The notes: generated by a model not told the origin, from the sequence alone. A stretch of 64,000 bases of DNA from Zopfochytrium polystomum (GCA_025765615.1 JAIVFJ010000261.1:21581-85580); one strand, 5' to 3'. Positions 20,848 to 32,364 are shown, numbered from the stretch's first letter. Translations and numbers: made by a program.

Positions 20848-23800
20848 CGGTTGGACTCGTATATCAGCGAAACCAACAGAACCTTATATCATTGATTCAT
20901 TGTATTCAACTAAACGGCCGTTTGGGGTGGGAGGGGGTGCAGGAGGGGAACAGTCGAAGGTCAACTAGAAGAGTCCTCCGCCAGATCGACATCAATGAAG
21001 CCATCTCTGCTTCCACCTTGTTGATCGCCACGTCCGCCACAACTGCCTCGCCATCGTTGTTGTTGTTGGCAGCAGCAGTGACTGCAGGGGCCATCGCACC
21101 GCAACATTGGACACAAAGTCGCTCGCTGCTCCGCCTTCCCCGTCATCTCCACAGCCACTGCGGTGGCAGAATTCTGTTGGCCTCGATCCTTCCTTTGACT
21201 GTGGTCGCCCCTGTTCGTGGGCAAACACGATAACCCACAGGGAGCATGCCAGATCTGCTGTGTAGGAAACCGCCGCTTGATCTCAGCCAATCCGCTCTCC
21301 GTTTTTTAATCGTTGCAAAGGTGCGTGTGGGTTGCGTTAGGTCTGCGGAAACCGGTGGGAATATTGGGTGAAGCGGCTTCTGCAGGGGTGGTTTCGGCAG
21401 GAGATTCAGCTGTGGGTGGCGGTTTTGTACGATTATCCATCTCGCCGGGTGTTTGCGCGGGCTGGCGGATGAGGACGTCATGGGATGGTGCAAAATACGT
21501 TCTTCAAATACATATATTAATTATGGAAGCGACTTCCTTGCCAAACTCGACAGCAGGGGATAATGCGAAAGGAGACTCAAATGGCCCACGAGAGGAGCAA
21601 AGCCAACACCGTAACTGCATCCACAAAGGCAGGATTGGTCGTGGCTGCGACGGATTCCGCCATGACCGTAGCTGCAGTGGACCAGACATGGTCGCTCATG
21701 GCGCTGTCATGATTCGCACTTGGCTCCGCCCTTTCAACGGACCTTGCTTTGAACGGATGCCCACTTGCCTGGGGCTCCAACCGCCATGGAGAGCGGCGGC
21801 TGCGCACCAGACGCAGCGGGCCCGTCTGCCATTATTTCTGTGGCTGGCACAGTGTTGCCCCCCCTAGGTTGCTTGCTCACCACCAAAAACGTCCCAGGCG
21901 AGCCCCACGCCGAGACCCATCACCTTTTGCCTCTGCCACCGCCTCACACTCGCCGCCAAAAAACTGCCCGAGGGAATCTGCCGGCACTTGTATTCGTTCT
22001 CCCATCCCTCAGCGGTCGCCTGCTTCTGCAGCTGATGCGGCTGCCACCGCTGCATGACCTGTGTACGTCCGCCAAAATGGGGCTGTTGCCAGCGAACAGC
22101 AACGACGGCCACGGTGCTGCAGGCGCTGCAGTGTCAGCGTTGGTGCCAACGCCGGCAGTAGGAGCGCTTCGGGGCCAGCTCGTTGCAGTCGATGACGAAG
22201 GGTCCACCGAGTCTTCGTCTATGCAGTTAAACGGGCAACCCCAGCAATATCAGTTGGCACGGCGGCAAGAGCGGCAGGATCAGCTCTGGGCCCGCAAGTC
22301 CGCTGGCGGCCGAAACGCTGAGATCTCACTGCTGCCCCGCTGCGTTTGACGCAGATGCCAGTACAGTCTTCAGCAAAACAGACTTCCGGCGTTGCATCGT
22401 CGCCGCCGTCCCCGCCATTCCGTCAGTTACACAAGTTGCCGCACTGGTTCCAGAATCAGCGTCCCGCGAGCGGCTACCTTCGTTCGCAGTGGTTTGCTGT
22501 CGTCCACGTACATTGCCGGCGACGGAAACGGCGCGGGGCTGTCGATATCACGCCGTTGTTTGAAACGAACACCTGGATTATTCGCTGCCACCGTTGATGT
22601 TGTTGCAACCGCCGCCGTTGCTGCTTCTGTCGCCACGAATACCAAGAATTGCGGTTTGTCGTTGTCCTTGTCTCCAACCTCATCGTCGCCATTGTTGCAG
22701 TCGCAGCTGTTGTGATCACCTTCAACGTTGTCGGCTGATGTCACTGCAAAGGACCGCCAGGACCCAGGAGACTCTGGTAGATGCGAAGCTGCTGGGCCAC
22801 TCCCACATCTGTCTTGTCGAAATAATTGCTGCGGCGGCTTCTTGGCTCGATAATGCCATGCCGTCCTCGTCGACGTACATTCCCACAACTTCCTCCGGAG
22901 GTTCCGAATGCGGCTGTGGCAGCGACGGCGCACGCGTGAAGCCGCCGGCGCACACCGCCACATTCCTGTGGTGGGGGCCACGCCAGCAGGGTCAGACATT
23001 GGTTGAAATATTTCACGGTCACTGTCGGTGAGGAGCTTCTTGCACACCAAGGGGTCAGCTGAGGCGTCTGAGAGGAGGCCGCCGCTGGGAAGCCCAAACT
23101 CGCCAATCCAGCTGACGACTTCGGTGAAAAACGCCGCAAAAATACGTCGATTTCTTTTGAAACCTGTGAAACTGTGGTTTCAGAATGGTTTTCCGTGGGC
23201 GAAGCAGCAAGTCCCTTGCCTTTCCGCCTCCAGAACAACGTGGTCTAAGTACTACATACTTGGTGTGCTTCCTTGTGCCAAGTTTGATCTCGTTCACTTC
23301 CTGTAGAGGACACTCCTGGCTGGCAGTCCAGGTGGTGATCAACGGGGCTGTTGCAGTCGTTGAGGTCGCTGGCGCCGCTGAAGTGGTGCTCCTCTTTGCT
23401 GCTGATGATGCAGCAGCACTGGTCGTGGAGGCGCCGTTGCTCTGCTGCGGCTCCTTCATCTCGCGGTGTAATACGAGAAGTGACTGGATCTTCGCACGGT
23501 CGTGAGGCAATGAACCGCATATTTGCGGCTGTCCAGGTTGCGACGGCAATGACAGAGAGCCAGACAGACAGAGAGACAGGCTGATTCGTGGAGAGAGGAA
23601 AAAATGGGCCCGCTTTCTTCCTTCTTTCCTGGTCCTCGTCCCTGCCAGCGTCGCCACTGCCGCCACCGTCCATCACAGCTGTTGTTTGCTTCTTGACTTG
23701 CACAGGTATCTGATCTTCTTCTTTCCTGCACTGGCTGTTGCACTCGCAATGTAGGGGTTGTATTGGCGCTTTGCAGGACACTCTTGTGGGTAGGCGCCCA

Positions 23801-25399
23801 TTGGCTGCAGTCTTTGTACACGGCCAGGCCTTACTCAGAGAAGACCTGAATCAAAGGCGGACAACTCTTATCGCCCCTCCACACCTGGGGGCTGCGTGCT
23901 GCTGCTGCTGCTGGCTTTTCCCTGCTTGTTTGACACCTTTTCTGTGTTTAATCATCCCACCAAATCAACCACTGATTGCCTCTCTCTTCTTTTTCAATTG
24001 CCTGCAAATTGTACGAAGCCGGGAGCGTTTTCGAGATCGCAGCTACTTGACGTTGACGATGTAATGGTACGGGGCTGCCTGGTCCAGCTCTTTTGCTCTT
24101 CTTTTATGTCCGCCTGTTTGCCGCCCGTTCCCAAGAGCGCAAGCTACGTGCATCGTGCTGTCGAAGTGTCTGTGTCATCAACGAAGGCTGCACAACGCTG
24201 AACGCCGACTTGTACTTCTTAGTTGGTGTGGGTTACCTCCACACAACGACCGCCGCCCCTCACGCCAGTAACGTCTGCCACTGCAGTCCGACCTTCTGCA
24301 CACCACCACCACGCCCCATCGTTGAGCCACAGAGAAGCGAAGCGCACAGAGCCCGTAACGACGCCTACACCACCACCACCAGCTCCGATGGACGTAGCAC
24401 CAGCACCCACACGAGCACCAACCGCAATTGGTCAAACAACCACGTCTTTCAGGCAAACCCATTTACCTGCAGCCGCTTGCCACACAGCTTCCTGCGCGGC
24501 TTCCGCCGCATCCAACTACTGTCGCCACCCGCCAACAGCAAGGACGCCTCCTCCTCCTCCTCCTCCTCCCTCACTCCGTCCCTCAGGCCTCACAACCCTC
24601 TGGCTCCTACCTCCAAATAAGACTACCTTGACTCCCTCCCACAAACCTGCCGTGGCGGAAGGACCAAGGGTTTGAGCTCACCTGCAAATTCGAGCGTCAC
24701 AACTTACCGATTCTCTACCGCTGCCACATCCGAGGTCCGATGTGTGTATTGATCACGGTGAGGAGGCCGAGTACGAGCTTGCGTCATCGCCATCCGCTGC
24801 TGCGCCAGCCTTGGCGCCATCTGCGGGCGACGCCGGAGCCGCCTGACTGCGGGGTCATCGCCACTGGCTGGCCATGGCGCGAGCAGCTACGGGACCACAG
24901 CAGCAGTACACCCACCACGACAGCTGCAGCGCCTGCAGCAACAGCTGGAGCTCCGCTGCGTTCAAGAATTGCCTCCGCTGAAAGCTACAGCAGCAAGTAG
25001 CAGACAGGAGCGGCGGAGGCGGTAGCAATTTGTCCAACGAGGAAACGGCAATCCACGTTGCGTTCACAAGCCCGCTCTGGACCCCAACCTGTTCGTCCTG
25101 GCCTCCCACCACCGCCTGCATTTGCGCTGACCCACGACTTTCATGGCCGTCTCTGCTCGCTGAGCACGTCCTTTTGCGCTTTCATCTCTACTCGAGCAGC
25201 CCCCGCTTCGCCTCTGTCTCGGGACCACGCCACTAGGGCGCTGCCGCTCTTAGCAACTCCTGTCGCCTGCAACCTCGGCCGCCTGACAGCCCCTCCGCTG
25301 CGCTGCCGGGGGCTTTCCACTTCGTCCTTTCCGCCGCAGTCAACAACCATACTGCCACGCGACGGTTGTCATACACCCCCTCCACATACTCCTTCCTCC
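20848..25399. other. GC-rich interior of the element, no secure gene
   Basis: Both strands have many overlapping frames of 60-200 codons with Ser/Pro/Ala/Arg-rich translations and no recognisable motif, start context or consistent introns. A minus-strand stretch around 22430-23780 has a possible membrane segment (WLSVIAVATWTAANM) and two MYVD-containing pieces, which may be remains of a cargo gene. Confidence 0.45.
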
Positions 25400-25870
25400 G
25401 ATTTTCCAGGCATCGTCATACTGGACCTGAACGGCGACTGGACCGACGGTACCATCAAGATGCCGTGCACTGGGGCAACCGCGGGCTGTACGGCGACGAG
25501 GACTACGACGACCTGAGGGCACCTTTTGCATTGCCGGCCCGCGTGTGTGTGGCGGCATCTTCAAGGGTTCCAGCATCGACGACTCCACCTGCGTGTGGAA
25601 CTGCACCATCGCTCACCTCCCAGAGGCCACCGCCGACTGCCTTGGCAGCGTCCTGACCTCCCCCGCCGCGCCGCGGTCCCGGCGATCCGCCCGGCTGCTG
25701 CAGCCGCACCGACCGCCGCCGCCGCCGCCGCCCTCCCACACCTCCAGAGAGCGACGAGATGGTCTGGATCGCAGACCGCACCCCGCACGAGTCGGTGCCG
25801 CTGCCGTCCACGCCTGCCACCTACTGCAGCAGCCAACCGCTCACCTCTCACATCCAGCGGCCGCCGAGCT
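25400..25870 (+). pseudogene. Decayed unknown gene inside the element
   Basis: Three frames together look like one protein: LYGDEDYDDLRAPFALPARVC, then CGGIFKGSSIDDSTCVWNC with PEATADCLGS, then MVWIADRTPHESVPLPS. I associate the W(I/L).D.TPHES.PL pattern with conserved uncharacterised eukaryotic proteins, from memory only. Continuity across three frames with no splice sites indicates frameshifts. It may be captured cargo that has decayed. No function is proposed. Confidence 0.35.
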
Positions 25871-26534
25871 CGTCATTGATGCCTTTGCTTTCTTCGACTG
25901 CCTGTGCCTCGTAACCCACACGTTCATTGGCCGGCAGGGCGTACAGCGTGCTTGCAATCGCGCTGGGTTGGTCAAGGTCTCGGACATCCCGATGTGGTAG
26001 TGTAAGAACCCTACCCCTTCCCCTTCTCTCATAATCTTCCCTCCAACCACACGCACACCACCCTCTCTCCACGGCTTCACAACACCAGCCATCCCCACCG
26101 CCGTCGACCAGACCAGCGAGATGCCTGCCGAAGTGTAGGAATTTTGCATGGGCAACGTGATCTCCAGTAACATTGGCCGCGACAGAGGCTACAACAATCA
26201 GCAAATGTGTGCGCATCCAGGCCAAAGGCGGTGATCCTGGCAATGCAGTCACTCCGAGGAGACTGGATCTCGTTCAAGCAGCAGGACGCATTCGCCGTGG
26301 CATCTGATGGTTTCCTTTATACGAGTTGCTTTTGATCGTACTGATTGCACATAAAATGATCAAAGTTGATAAGCGTAAAATGCAAAAATGCAGGTGGAAG
26401 AGATGTTCTCGAAGCTATCTCTGACCTGTCTGGTCGCTCGTGAAAAAAATGAACAGTACTGAAACATCAAATACACTGCAAAAGTAAACTTTCAATTGAT
26501 CTTCACGACTTTCAACCAGTGACTGCTTCCAGCA

Positions 26535-29500
26535 TGAACGTTGAAGATGTTGGTTCGTTCATGGAGTCTGCTTTGAAGGAAACTTCCTCATTTGTGGACG
26601 ACTGTGTCGAAGTCTTCGGTGATGCGGACGTGAACGACGATGACTTTGATGAAGAAGATCTTTTGGTTCAGGATGAAGAAAGTGATACTGCAGCCGAACG
26701 TGAAGTTGACGATGCTTCCAGCGAAAAAAAGAAGAAGGGGCGCCAAGACAATAGTGACGTTACCGACGCAATTGGACCTCTCCAATACCTTTCCTTTGCC
26801 GATGTCATCAAGCATCCAGACGCCAAAGAGGACGTTGCTTCATACGCTGTCATTTGGAACTATTTTGCAAAACTTGGCGATTTGTTAAGAGATGAGATAT
26901 TTCGCTTTATTGAAGTCAAAAATACTGCTTACTACGGTCCGGAGAAGGCCATTCGCAACTCGGAACACCAAACAAGGAGACTTGACCGTGCTGAAAAACT
27001 GCGTGATCTTGCCAGCAGGATTATGCGCAGACGTCAAACTACTCTTCGAGCAGACAACCTCGCAATGAACTTCGTGCGGGTGAGGTTTTTTTCTTGAGTT
27101 TTCAACAAGGAATCCTGAATATTCTTCTTGCAGCTATTTACGGAGGAGGAAACTAGGACTGAGCATGGCGCGATAGATTGGATTCTGATGACCCCACTTG
27201 TTTGTGGCCTTATTTCCGAGCTTGTTGAGAAAAGCCCAGTTCAAATGCGGAACTCCAGTAAGTGGGCTGGAGGTAAATCATCCACGCGAGAAAATGAGAA
27301 AGTGGAACTGCTTGGACAGAAAATAGTAAGTTCAGATTCACTTTCTTCAGGCTTCATCTAATATAGTCAAGTCCACGCACAAAAAGATGTTTGCATTTTA
27401 CGCTGTATATCACAGCTTTGTGTCCATCTTTCAACCAGGGTTGGAAGCCCCGACATCATCACCGCTTTTGAAGACAAAGATGCGTGGGTTCATCTTTAAC
27501 TCAAATAAGCGGTCATCAAGGTAAAACAAAGAGTTATTCGTGCTCTAAATATTCCAGCGAAAACCCCGACGTCATGGCAGGTACGCTATTTGAAGCAGAA
27601 GTTGACCCAGCCAAGTTTGAACAAAAACTGCGTGGTTGCTGGAGCGAGACAAGCCGAAAGCAAAGAGGAATTCGAACTTGGGCAATGAACAACTTCACGC
27701 ATGGAACTGCTGCACGCGCGAACGAGCCGCTCAACACCAATTTCAACTGCTTGGGCGAGTATGAATATCGAATTCCAGCGTGCGGGCCAGTAAATGCACT
27801 GGTAATGCTTCTTCAAGAGTGGAAGACCAAACGGCAGGATCAGGTTTGAAGATCATCACTGTTGCAGAATTAGTTTGGGCTGAGACAACGTTGGGACGCC
27901 GAAGATTTCACATTCCCGATTCATAGCTGCTTTGCCCCACAAAGATTCTCTAAGATGTGCGATGGGGTCTCTTGGAATACATTTGATTGATCGATTTGAC
28001 TGGCGCAATAGCGCAAAGGATGAATTTCCCGACTTTACTTTAGGTGAGAATCATAGTAGTGTCGCTCCTCTAAGGAATCAAAGGATCAAGTGGGCTTCAG
28101 TCGGTGCTTTTCCCAAGTCAAGATGACCCGACAAAGCCCATGGCGAATTCCACAGCAAACAGAAACATGAAGAGGGCAAACAAAGCTGCTGACATTCACA
28201 CCAGTGTCGTTCTTCATGCGGGTCGAAAAGTTTCCGCATTTCATGCAATTAAACGGGGAGCAACACCACAGGCTGTTGCTGAAATGGCTGGTTGGGCTCA
28301 AAATACAGTTGGCGAGAAAAAGTATTACGCGCAGATTCCGCAGTATCCCGTCCTTGTCGCATTTGCTGGGTTTGATCTATCAGAGCCATATTTGGTACCG
28401 CGCATCTACGCTCATCCACCAGAAGAGCTTGAGGGCTCTGTCTTATGCAAATTGAATATCTCGTATGACGGGCAAGAGGTCAGTCCGCGAACTGCACTGA
28501 AAGCAATGAGACTCTTGCGCCGCTCTGCGTTGCAGGTGACGGTGCCTTTTGTATACCTTTTTTCTCACATCAATTTGAGACTCTTGCTTCGTTGGATTAC
28601 AAGGGCATTATTCCCCTCAATCACTATTGCCGGAGGTGCCTTCCTTTCACACATGCGGCGTGGAAAAGCTTTGTTGATAGTGTTCGGTCAAAGGAGACTG
28701 CTCATCTATTTGAACTCCCTGATGGGCGGGTGTTTCCCGATGGTTGTGCAAAGGTTGATTCCTCAATTTTTAAAAAATCTGACCCTCTCACGAAGGTGGA
28801 TCCAGCACTACTGGTTGTCATGAATCATATAGCTCAGCTCACGAGGCAAGCACTGGATGCGACTCAGCAAAGCATAAATGCAGCCCAAGACTGTCGTAAC
28901 GAAGTCCAGCGATTGCACCGTACTATGGCAACCTTTTCAAAAATCTCGACTGAGAATCTCGCTGCAATAAGAAGCGAGCATGAAGAAATACTAAAAGCCA
29001 CACGGGTGCGAATGCCGCATTTTTCTAGTGGTCAGAAGTATGTTCGCAACAATGAGTCCCAGCCTTCGAGTCCAAAGACACCAACCCGGACACCAGTTCG
29101 AATATTTGTCCCCAGCCAATTTCAACCTCCAAGGACACCAGAAAATCGCCACACAGAGGTGAGTTTCGGTTTATGTGAGTCAATTAACGCTTTACTTTGC
29201 GGAAGACAACGCGTGGAGAATTGACCCCAACACCAGCACCACCAGAGAGGGCCCGCGTGAATGATCCCCATGATATTTTTGCGGAGGAATACTTCCAAAC
29301 TTTGGCTTTGGGAAACTCTTCTACCAGTGCTGATGGACTTTCTGCGAGTGATGGCAGCAGACCAGCCGCAATTACCGAGAACGGTTCCGCAAAGCTTGAA
29401 TGGCCAACCATTCCCAAAAAGTTTCTTCCGGAATGGGCAAAAGGCTCTGCAAATGGACTTCCACGCAGAAGTTTTTTTGTTTCGCTCGACTCAGATGGGA

Positions 29501-30126
29501 GAGCAAGTAACATCCTCTTTCCTGGTTCTCTTGGGCAAATGCCAAGGACTTACCCAGTGTACGAGATTGTTTGCAAAGCCAGGCCTTCTCTGTTGGATAT
29601 TGTCAAACATTCAGATTGGAGTAAATTTGCCAGAGTTTGGAGATGGAGCGGCGACCAAATTCAAGAATTCGGAACTCCCAGTGCGGCTCAGACTTTTGTG
29701 TCCAAGCTCCGTGCAATTGCCCAACAAATTCAATCACTTCAATCTGATCGAAAGCTCACAGCCGAAGAAGCTTCAGCAATGCTTGATCAAATTGGGCCAC
29801 ATTGTAGTGCCATTAGCGAACGTTTAAATGTCGTTAAGGAGTATTCCCGCATAAGAGCACAGGCACAAGATACTCCTGACGCAAAAAAAAAATTGCGAGA
29901 GCGAAGAGAGGAACAAGGTCCTGCAGAAGAAGCAGAGACTTCGCGAAAAAGGAAGTCACAAACGGCAAAAACAGGAAACTCGACGAAAAAAATTAGACTG
30001 AGTGGGAAGCAGAATGAGCTTTCAGACGAGTTTATCAACACTGTTGCTGAAATTCACAAACTCAGTACTGAGGGCCCACGACATCAACTGGACTTCAACA
30101 AGAACTCGTCGCTGGCAACAGACTAG
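26535..30126 (+). CDS. Crypton/Ndc10-type tyrosine recombinase, multi-exon, frame disrupted
   Basis: Starts at ATG 26535 (acidic N-terminus, then NYFAKLGDLL). Clear introns: about 27081-27135, 27329-27366, about 27522-27557, about 28536-28586, 29161-29207. Recombinase landmarks in order: FTHGTAARANEPLNTNF (box-I Arg), ACGPVNALVMLLQEWKTK, AALPHKDSLRCAMGSLG (as in Crypton ALRHKD...C.VGALA), DDPTKPM, VVLHAGRK (His and Arg near 28215), EMAGW (His/Trp position), KKYY (nucleophilic Tyr near 28326), VAFAGF, YLVPRIYAHPPEELEG. A coiled region and basic tail follow to 30126. Frame breaks are needed near 27930 (one base short before AALPHKD) and near 28100 (one base extra before LFPSQ). It would cut and rejoin DNA through a 3'-phosphotyrosine. 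Whether the front exons belong to the same gene is likely, not proven. Confidence 0.75.
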
Positions 30127-30205
30127 GTGCCATTTTGTAGTTTGAAATTGAACAAAAATAAAAAATAATCGCGAAATTGTCCCAAATTCGTCTATCAGCA
30201 CAAAA

Positions 30206-31324
30206 ATGGAGAGCAATGAAAGCAGCCCATCCTCCGCGCCCGTCAAAACATGTGGGGAGCCATCACAAAATAGCAAAATGAATTCAAAAACTCTTGTTGT
30301 TTCACTCAATGAAAATCATGAAACTCTCAAACGAATCGCCTCGGTTATTGGAGTTACTCCAGCATCTGGGTCATCAAAAGCAGCATATTATGATGCAATC
30401 AAAGCGGCATTTCATAGTAGTGCTGCATTTCGTCCCCATTTGTTGAAGGACACTGTAATTATCGGCATTGATGTTGGGCCACAGAACTTGGGATACTCTA
30501 TTCTAAAATCTCGGACTTTCGTTGATAGATCAGTACCAGAAAATCTTGCTGATAAGCTTGGATCGTTTGATTTGATTCATTACGGAGTTGAAGCTGTTTA
30601 CAATCCCAGAGAAACCACCAATCGCTTGGAGCAAATTTCCAAAATTCGCGAGATTCTAGCTCGAATCGAGGCGGCATTGACGCCTGAAATAAGCCATCGT
30701 CCCCGTGCTTACATTCTTGAAAGGCAACAGTGGAGGCAGAATCGTGCGAAACAGTACATATTTGTGAAACTAATTGAGATGGAAGTGATAATTCTTTCGA
30801 TACTGACTGAGCGGTACATCTATTCTTCGAATTCGGTACTGGTCGGCAGCATCGGTTCGCTCAAAGTGGCAAACGATTGGAAATTTTGGCTAGGCAGCTA
30901 TGCACAAATTGAAGGCAGCACAGCCTTTGAAGTTATTGAGATTACATCCGACGGTGAAAGCAACAATAGTGACAACATAAATGGCATCATTGAACTATTT
31001 TCTGATGATGAGACTGAAAGCTCTCGAGGGAAAGAGAAGCTTCCAAGCAAGCGTCAACGACAGCTTGAATCAACTGCGTCAGCGCTTGGAGGACCCAATG
31101 AAACATCTGATGGCGCTCGTATGAAAATTCGAAATGACAACGCCCGCCGTTCCGCGAAGAAACAAGAGGCAACGAAAGTCCTTCCGAAACTCGTCAAAGA
31201 AAAGGTGATATTTGGAGTAAAGCAATTGGAAGGAATCAAACACGACTGGTGTGATTCCGTTTTGCTGTCGATTGCTTGGTGGCAGCAAGAAAAAGAACGT
31301 GCAAAACTTTATTTCCAGCAATAA
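30206..31324 (+). CDS. Cce1/Ydc2-like Holliday-junction resolvase (RNase H fold) with SAP domain
   Basis: Intronless, 372 residues. Residues 33-70 (ETLKRIASVIG...GSSKAAYYDAI) look like the SAP DNA-binding domain found in Cce1/Ydc2. The catalytic core has IIGIDVGPQNLGYSIL (Asp89), AYILERQQWRQNR (Glu172) and, at the C-terminus, KHDWCDSVLLSIAWW (Asp347, Asp350): the full D-E-D-D set of RuvC-fold resolvases. A charged, low-complexity insert separates core and C-terminus. The host enzyme acts in mitochondria, but no mitochondrial presequence is evident here (the N-terminus is acidic and Ser-rich). It starts 80 bp after the recombinase stop on the same strand, inside the tRNA-integrated element. 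It might resolve junctions left by the recombinase. The alternative is a captured host gene or a relative of large-DNA-virus resolvases. Confidence 0.8.
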   Translation: MESNESSPSSAPVKTCGEPSQNSKMNSKTLVVSLNENHETLKRIASVIGVTPASGSSKAAYYDAIKAAFHSSAAFRPHLLKDTVIIGIDVGPQNLGYSILKSRTFVDRSVPENLADKLGSFDLIHYGVEAVYNPRETTNRLEQISKIREILARIEAALTPEISHRPRAYILERQQWRQNRAKQYIFVKLIEMEVIILSILTERYIYSSNSVLVGSIGSLKVANDWKFWLGSYAQIEGSTAFEVIEITSDGESNNSDNINGIIELFSDDETESSRGKEKLPSKRQRQLESTASALGGPNETSDGARMKIRNDNARRSAKKQEATKVLPKLVKEKVIFGVKQLEGIKHDWCDSVLLSIAWWQQEKERAKLYFQQ

Positions 31325-32309
31325 AGAAGGCAGAATGAAGCGGTTGACCAGAAAAGCGGCATTGTGCACGAAAAGGGCAAATGGCGCTTATCTCGTTGAC
31401 CAAATCAGAGAGTCTACCGGGTAACAAGTGGTGGGAGGGGTTCGGGAGGGCACTAGAGCAACATCGCCCATGACGATTGATAATGAGGCCACTTCGGATG
31501 CTATGAGACGAGAACCCAGAGCCGACGACAGACAGCCGAAACGACCTGAGCACGCCAGCGGGCATGGCGATGGTCAGGCTGGCCGTCTGGCTGATGTCTT
31601 GCCGGCGCCGGCGGGCCGCGGTATCACGTCTGGGGCCTCGAGTAGGCCTGCGCAACGACGGTGGCCAGGGAATCAGGGCGGCATGCACACAAGATGTCAG
31701 CGAAGGTGTGCGCGATGCGAGCGGGAGGATGAGGATCGTACAACCTACGCGCAGCAGTTGAGCACGGAGTTTCCGGGCATCCAAGCGCCTCATAATCGAG
31801 TTGGTGAGTGCAGTAGCGCAGTGTGGGTCGGCGCAGGCGGCAGTGGGGCGGCGCCGATCGGCAGGCGGACACGGTCGGAGAAGGATCCGCAGAGCAAGGC
31901 GAAGAAGGGTTGAGTGGCAGGTCTTGAGGCAAGCTTCGCGCCGACGGCGCACGATGCAGGAGGCCGCCGTCGCCGCTGCCTCCCGTGGTGGAGTAGTGGC
32001 GACCCAAGGCACAGCCGCGCAGGAGCTGGAGCACGCTTCAAAGGCGATGTCGCACCAGCGTTTGGCTGCTCACTTCGCGACGTTTAGGGAGAGGCTGGTG
32101 AGCTTTTGCGGTACAGAAAGCGAGCCGTGAGAGCGATAAACCCTGCGAGCGACAGAAAGAGAAGTTTCGGGTGGGGCCGGGTGGGGGATCGTTTGACATG
32201 ACAGGTGGGGCCAATTAGAGAAACTGGCTTTCTGGCATTTTCTCACTTATTGATTTTCCCTTTTCCCGCACTCCCCCACAGCCCGGTGCCACTAATTGAA
32301 TGTGGAAAA
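31325..32309. other. Right end of the element, no supportable gene
   Basis: Several Arg/Ala-rich frames exist on both strands without motifs. A plus-strand stretch, MQEAAVAAASRG...AHFATFRERLVSF (31952-32130), is the least implausible. The last 50 bp hold the inverted subterminal motif (32258-32272) and an AT-rich end. Confidence 0.5.
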
Positions 32310-32314
32310 GAACC
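32310..32314. repeat. Direct repeat GAACC, right end of the 12-kb element
   Basis: Second copy of the 5-bp repeat flanking the insert; see 20199-20203. Confidence 0.85.
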
Positions 32315-32364
32315 CGGGACCTCCTCCACCCTAAGAAGGAATCATACCCCTAGACCAAAGCCCC
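32310..32364 (-). pseudogene. tRNA-Pro, 5' part, cut by the 12-kb element
   Basis: Minus strand: acceptor GGGGCTT, D-arm, anticodon arm with AGG, variable loop and T-stem up to GGGTTC, where the element begins. Identical to 1859-1913 by eye. With the B box separated by 12 kb, pol III transcription from this copy is not expected. Confidence 0.9.

Larger units (their letters stand above)
20204..32309. mobile_element. 12.1-kb tRNA-integrated element with tyrosine recombinase and Holliday-junction resolvase
   Basis: The boundaries are defined by the split tRNA-Pro and the GAACC direct repeats. Contents in order: subterminal repeats, a C2H2 zinc-finger gene (20355-20847), 5 kb of GC-rich sequence with at least one decayed gene, an AT-richer block with a Crypton/Ndc10-like tyrosine recombinase (26535-30126) and a Cce1-type resolvase (30206-31324), then 1 kb without recognised genes. 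No reverse transcriptase, DDE transposase, LTR or perfect long terminal inverted repeat is seen. Known relatives by recombinase type are Cryptons (usually a few kb) and Starships (large, recombinase gene at one end). This element fits neither standard layout. Confidence 0.8.

Noticed and set aside
20848..25399. Numerous 60-200-codon frames on both strands
   Set aside because: Overlapping, low-complexity, without motifs or splice logic; typical of GC-rich non-coding DNA.
20204..32309. Calling the insert a canonical Starship
   Set aside because: Starships have the recombinase gene at one end reading inwards; here it is 6.3 kb from the left end and 2 kb from the right, and the host looks non-ascomycete. 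Only the recombinase superfamily is shared.
20204..32309. Integrated virus or giant-virus fragment because of the RuvC-type resolvase
   Set aside because: No capsid, packaging ATPase, DNA polymerase or other viral hallmark is visible; a viral origin of the resolvase alone remains possible.
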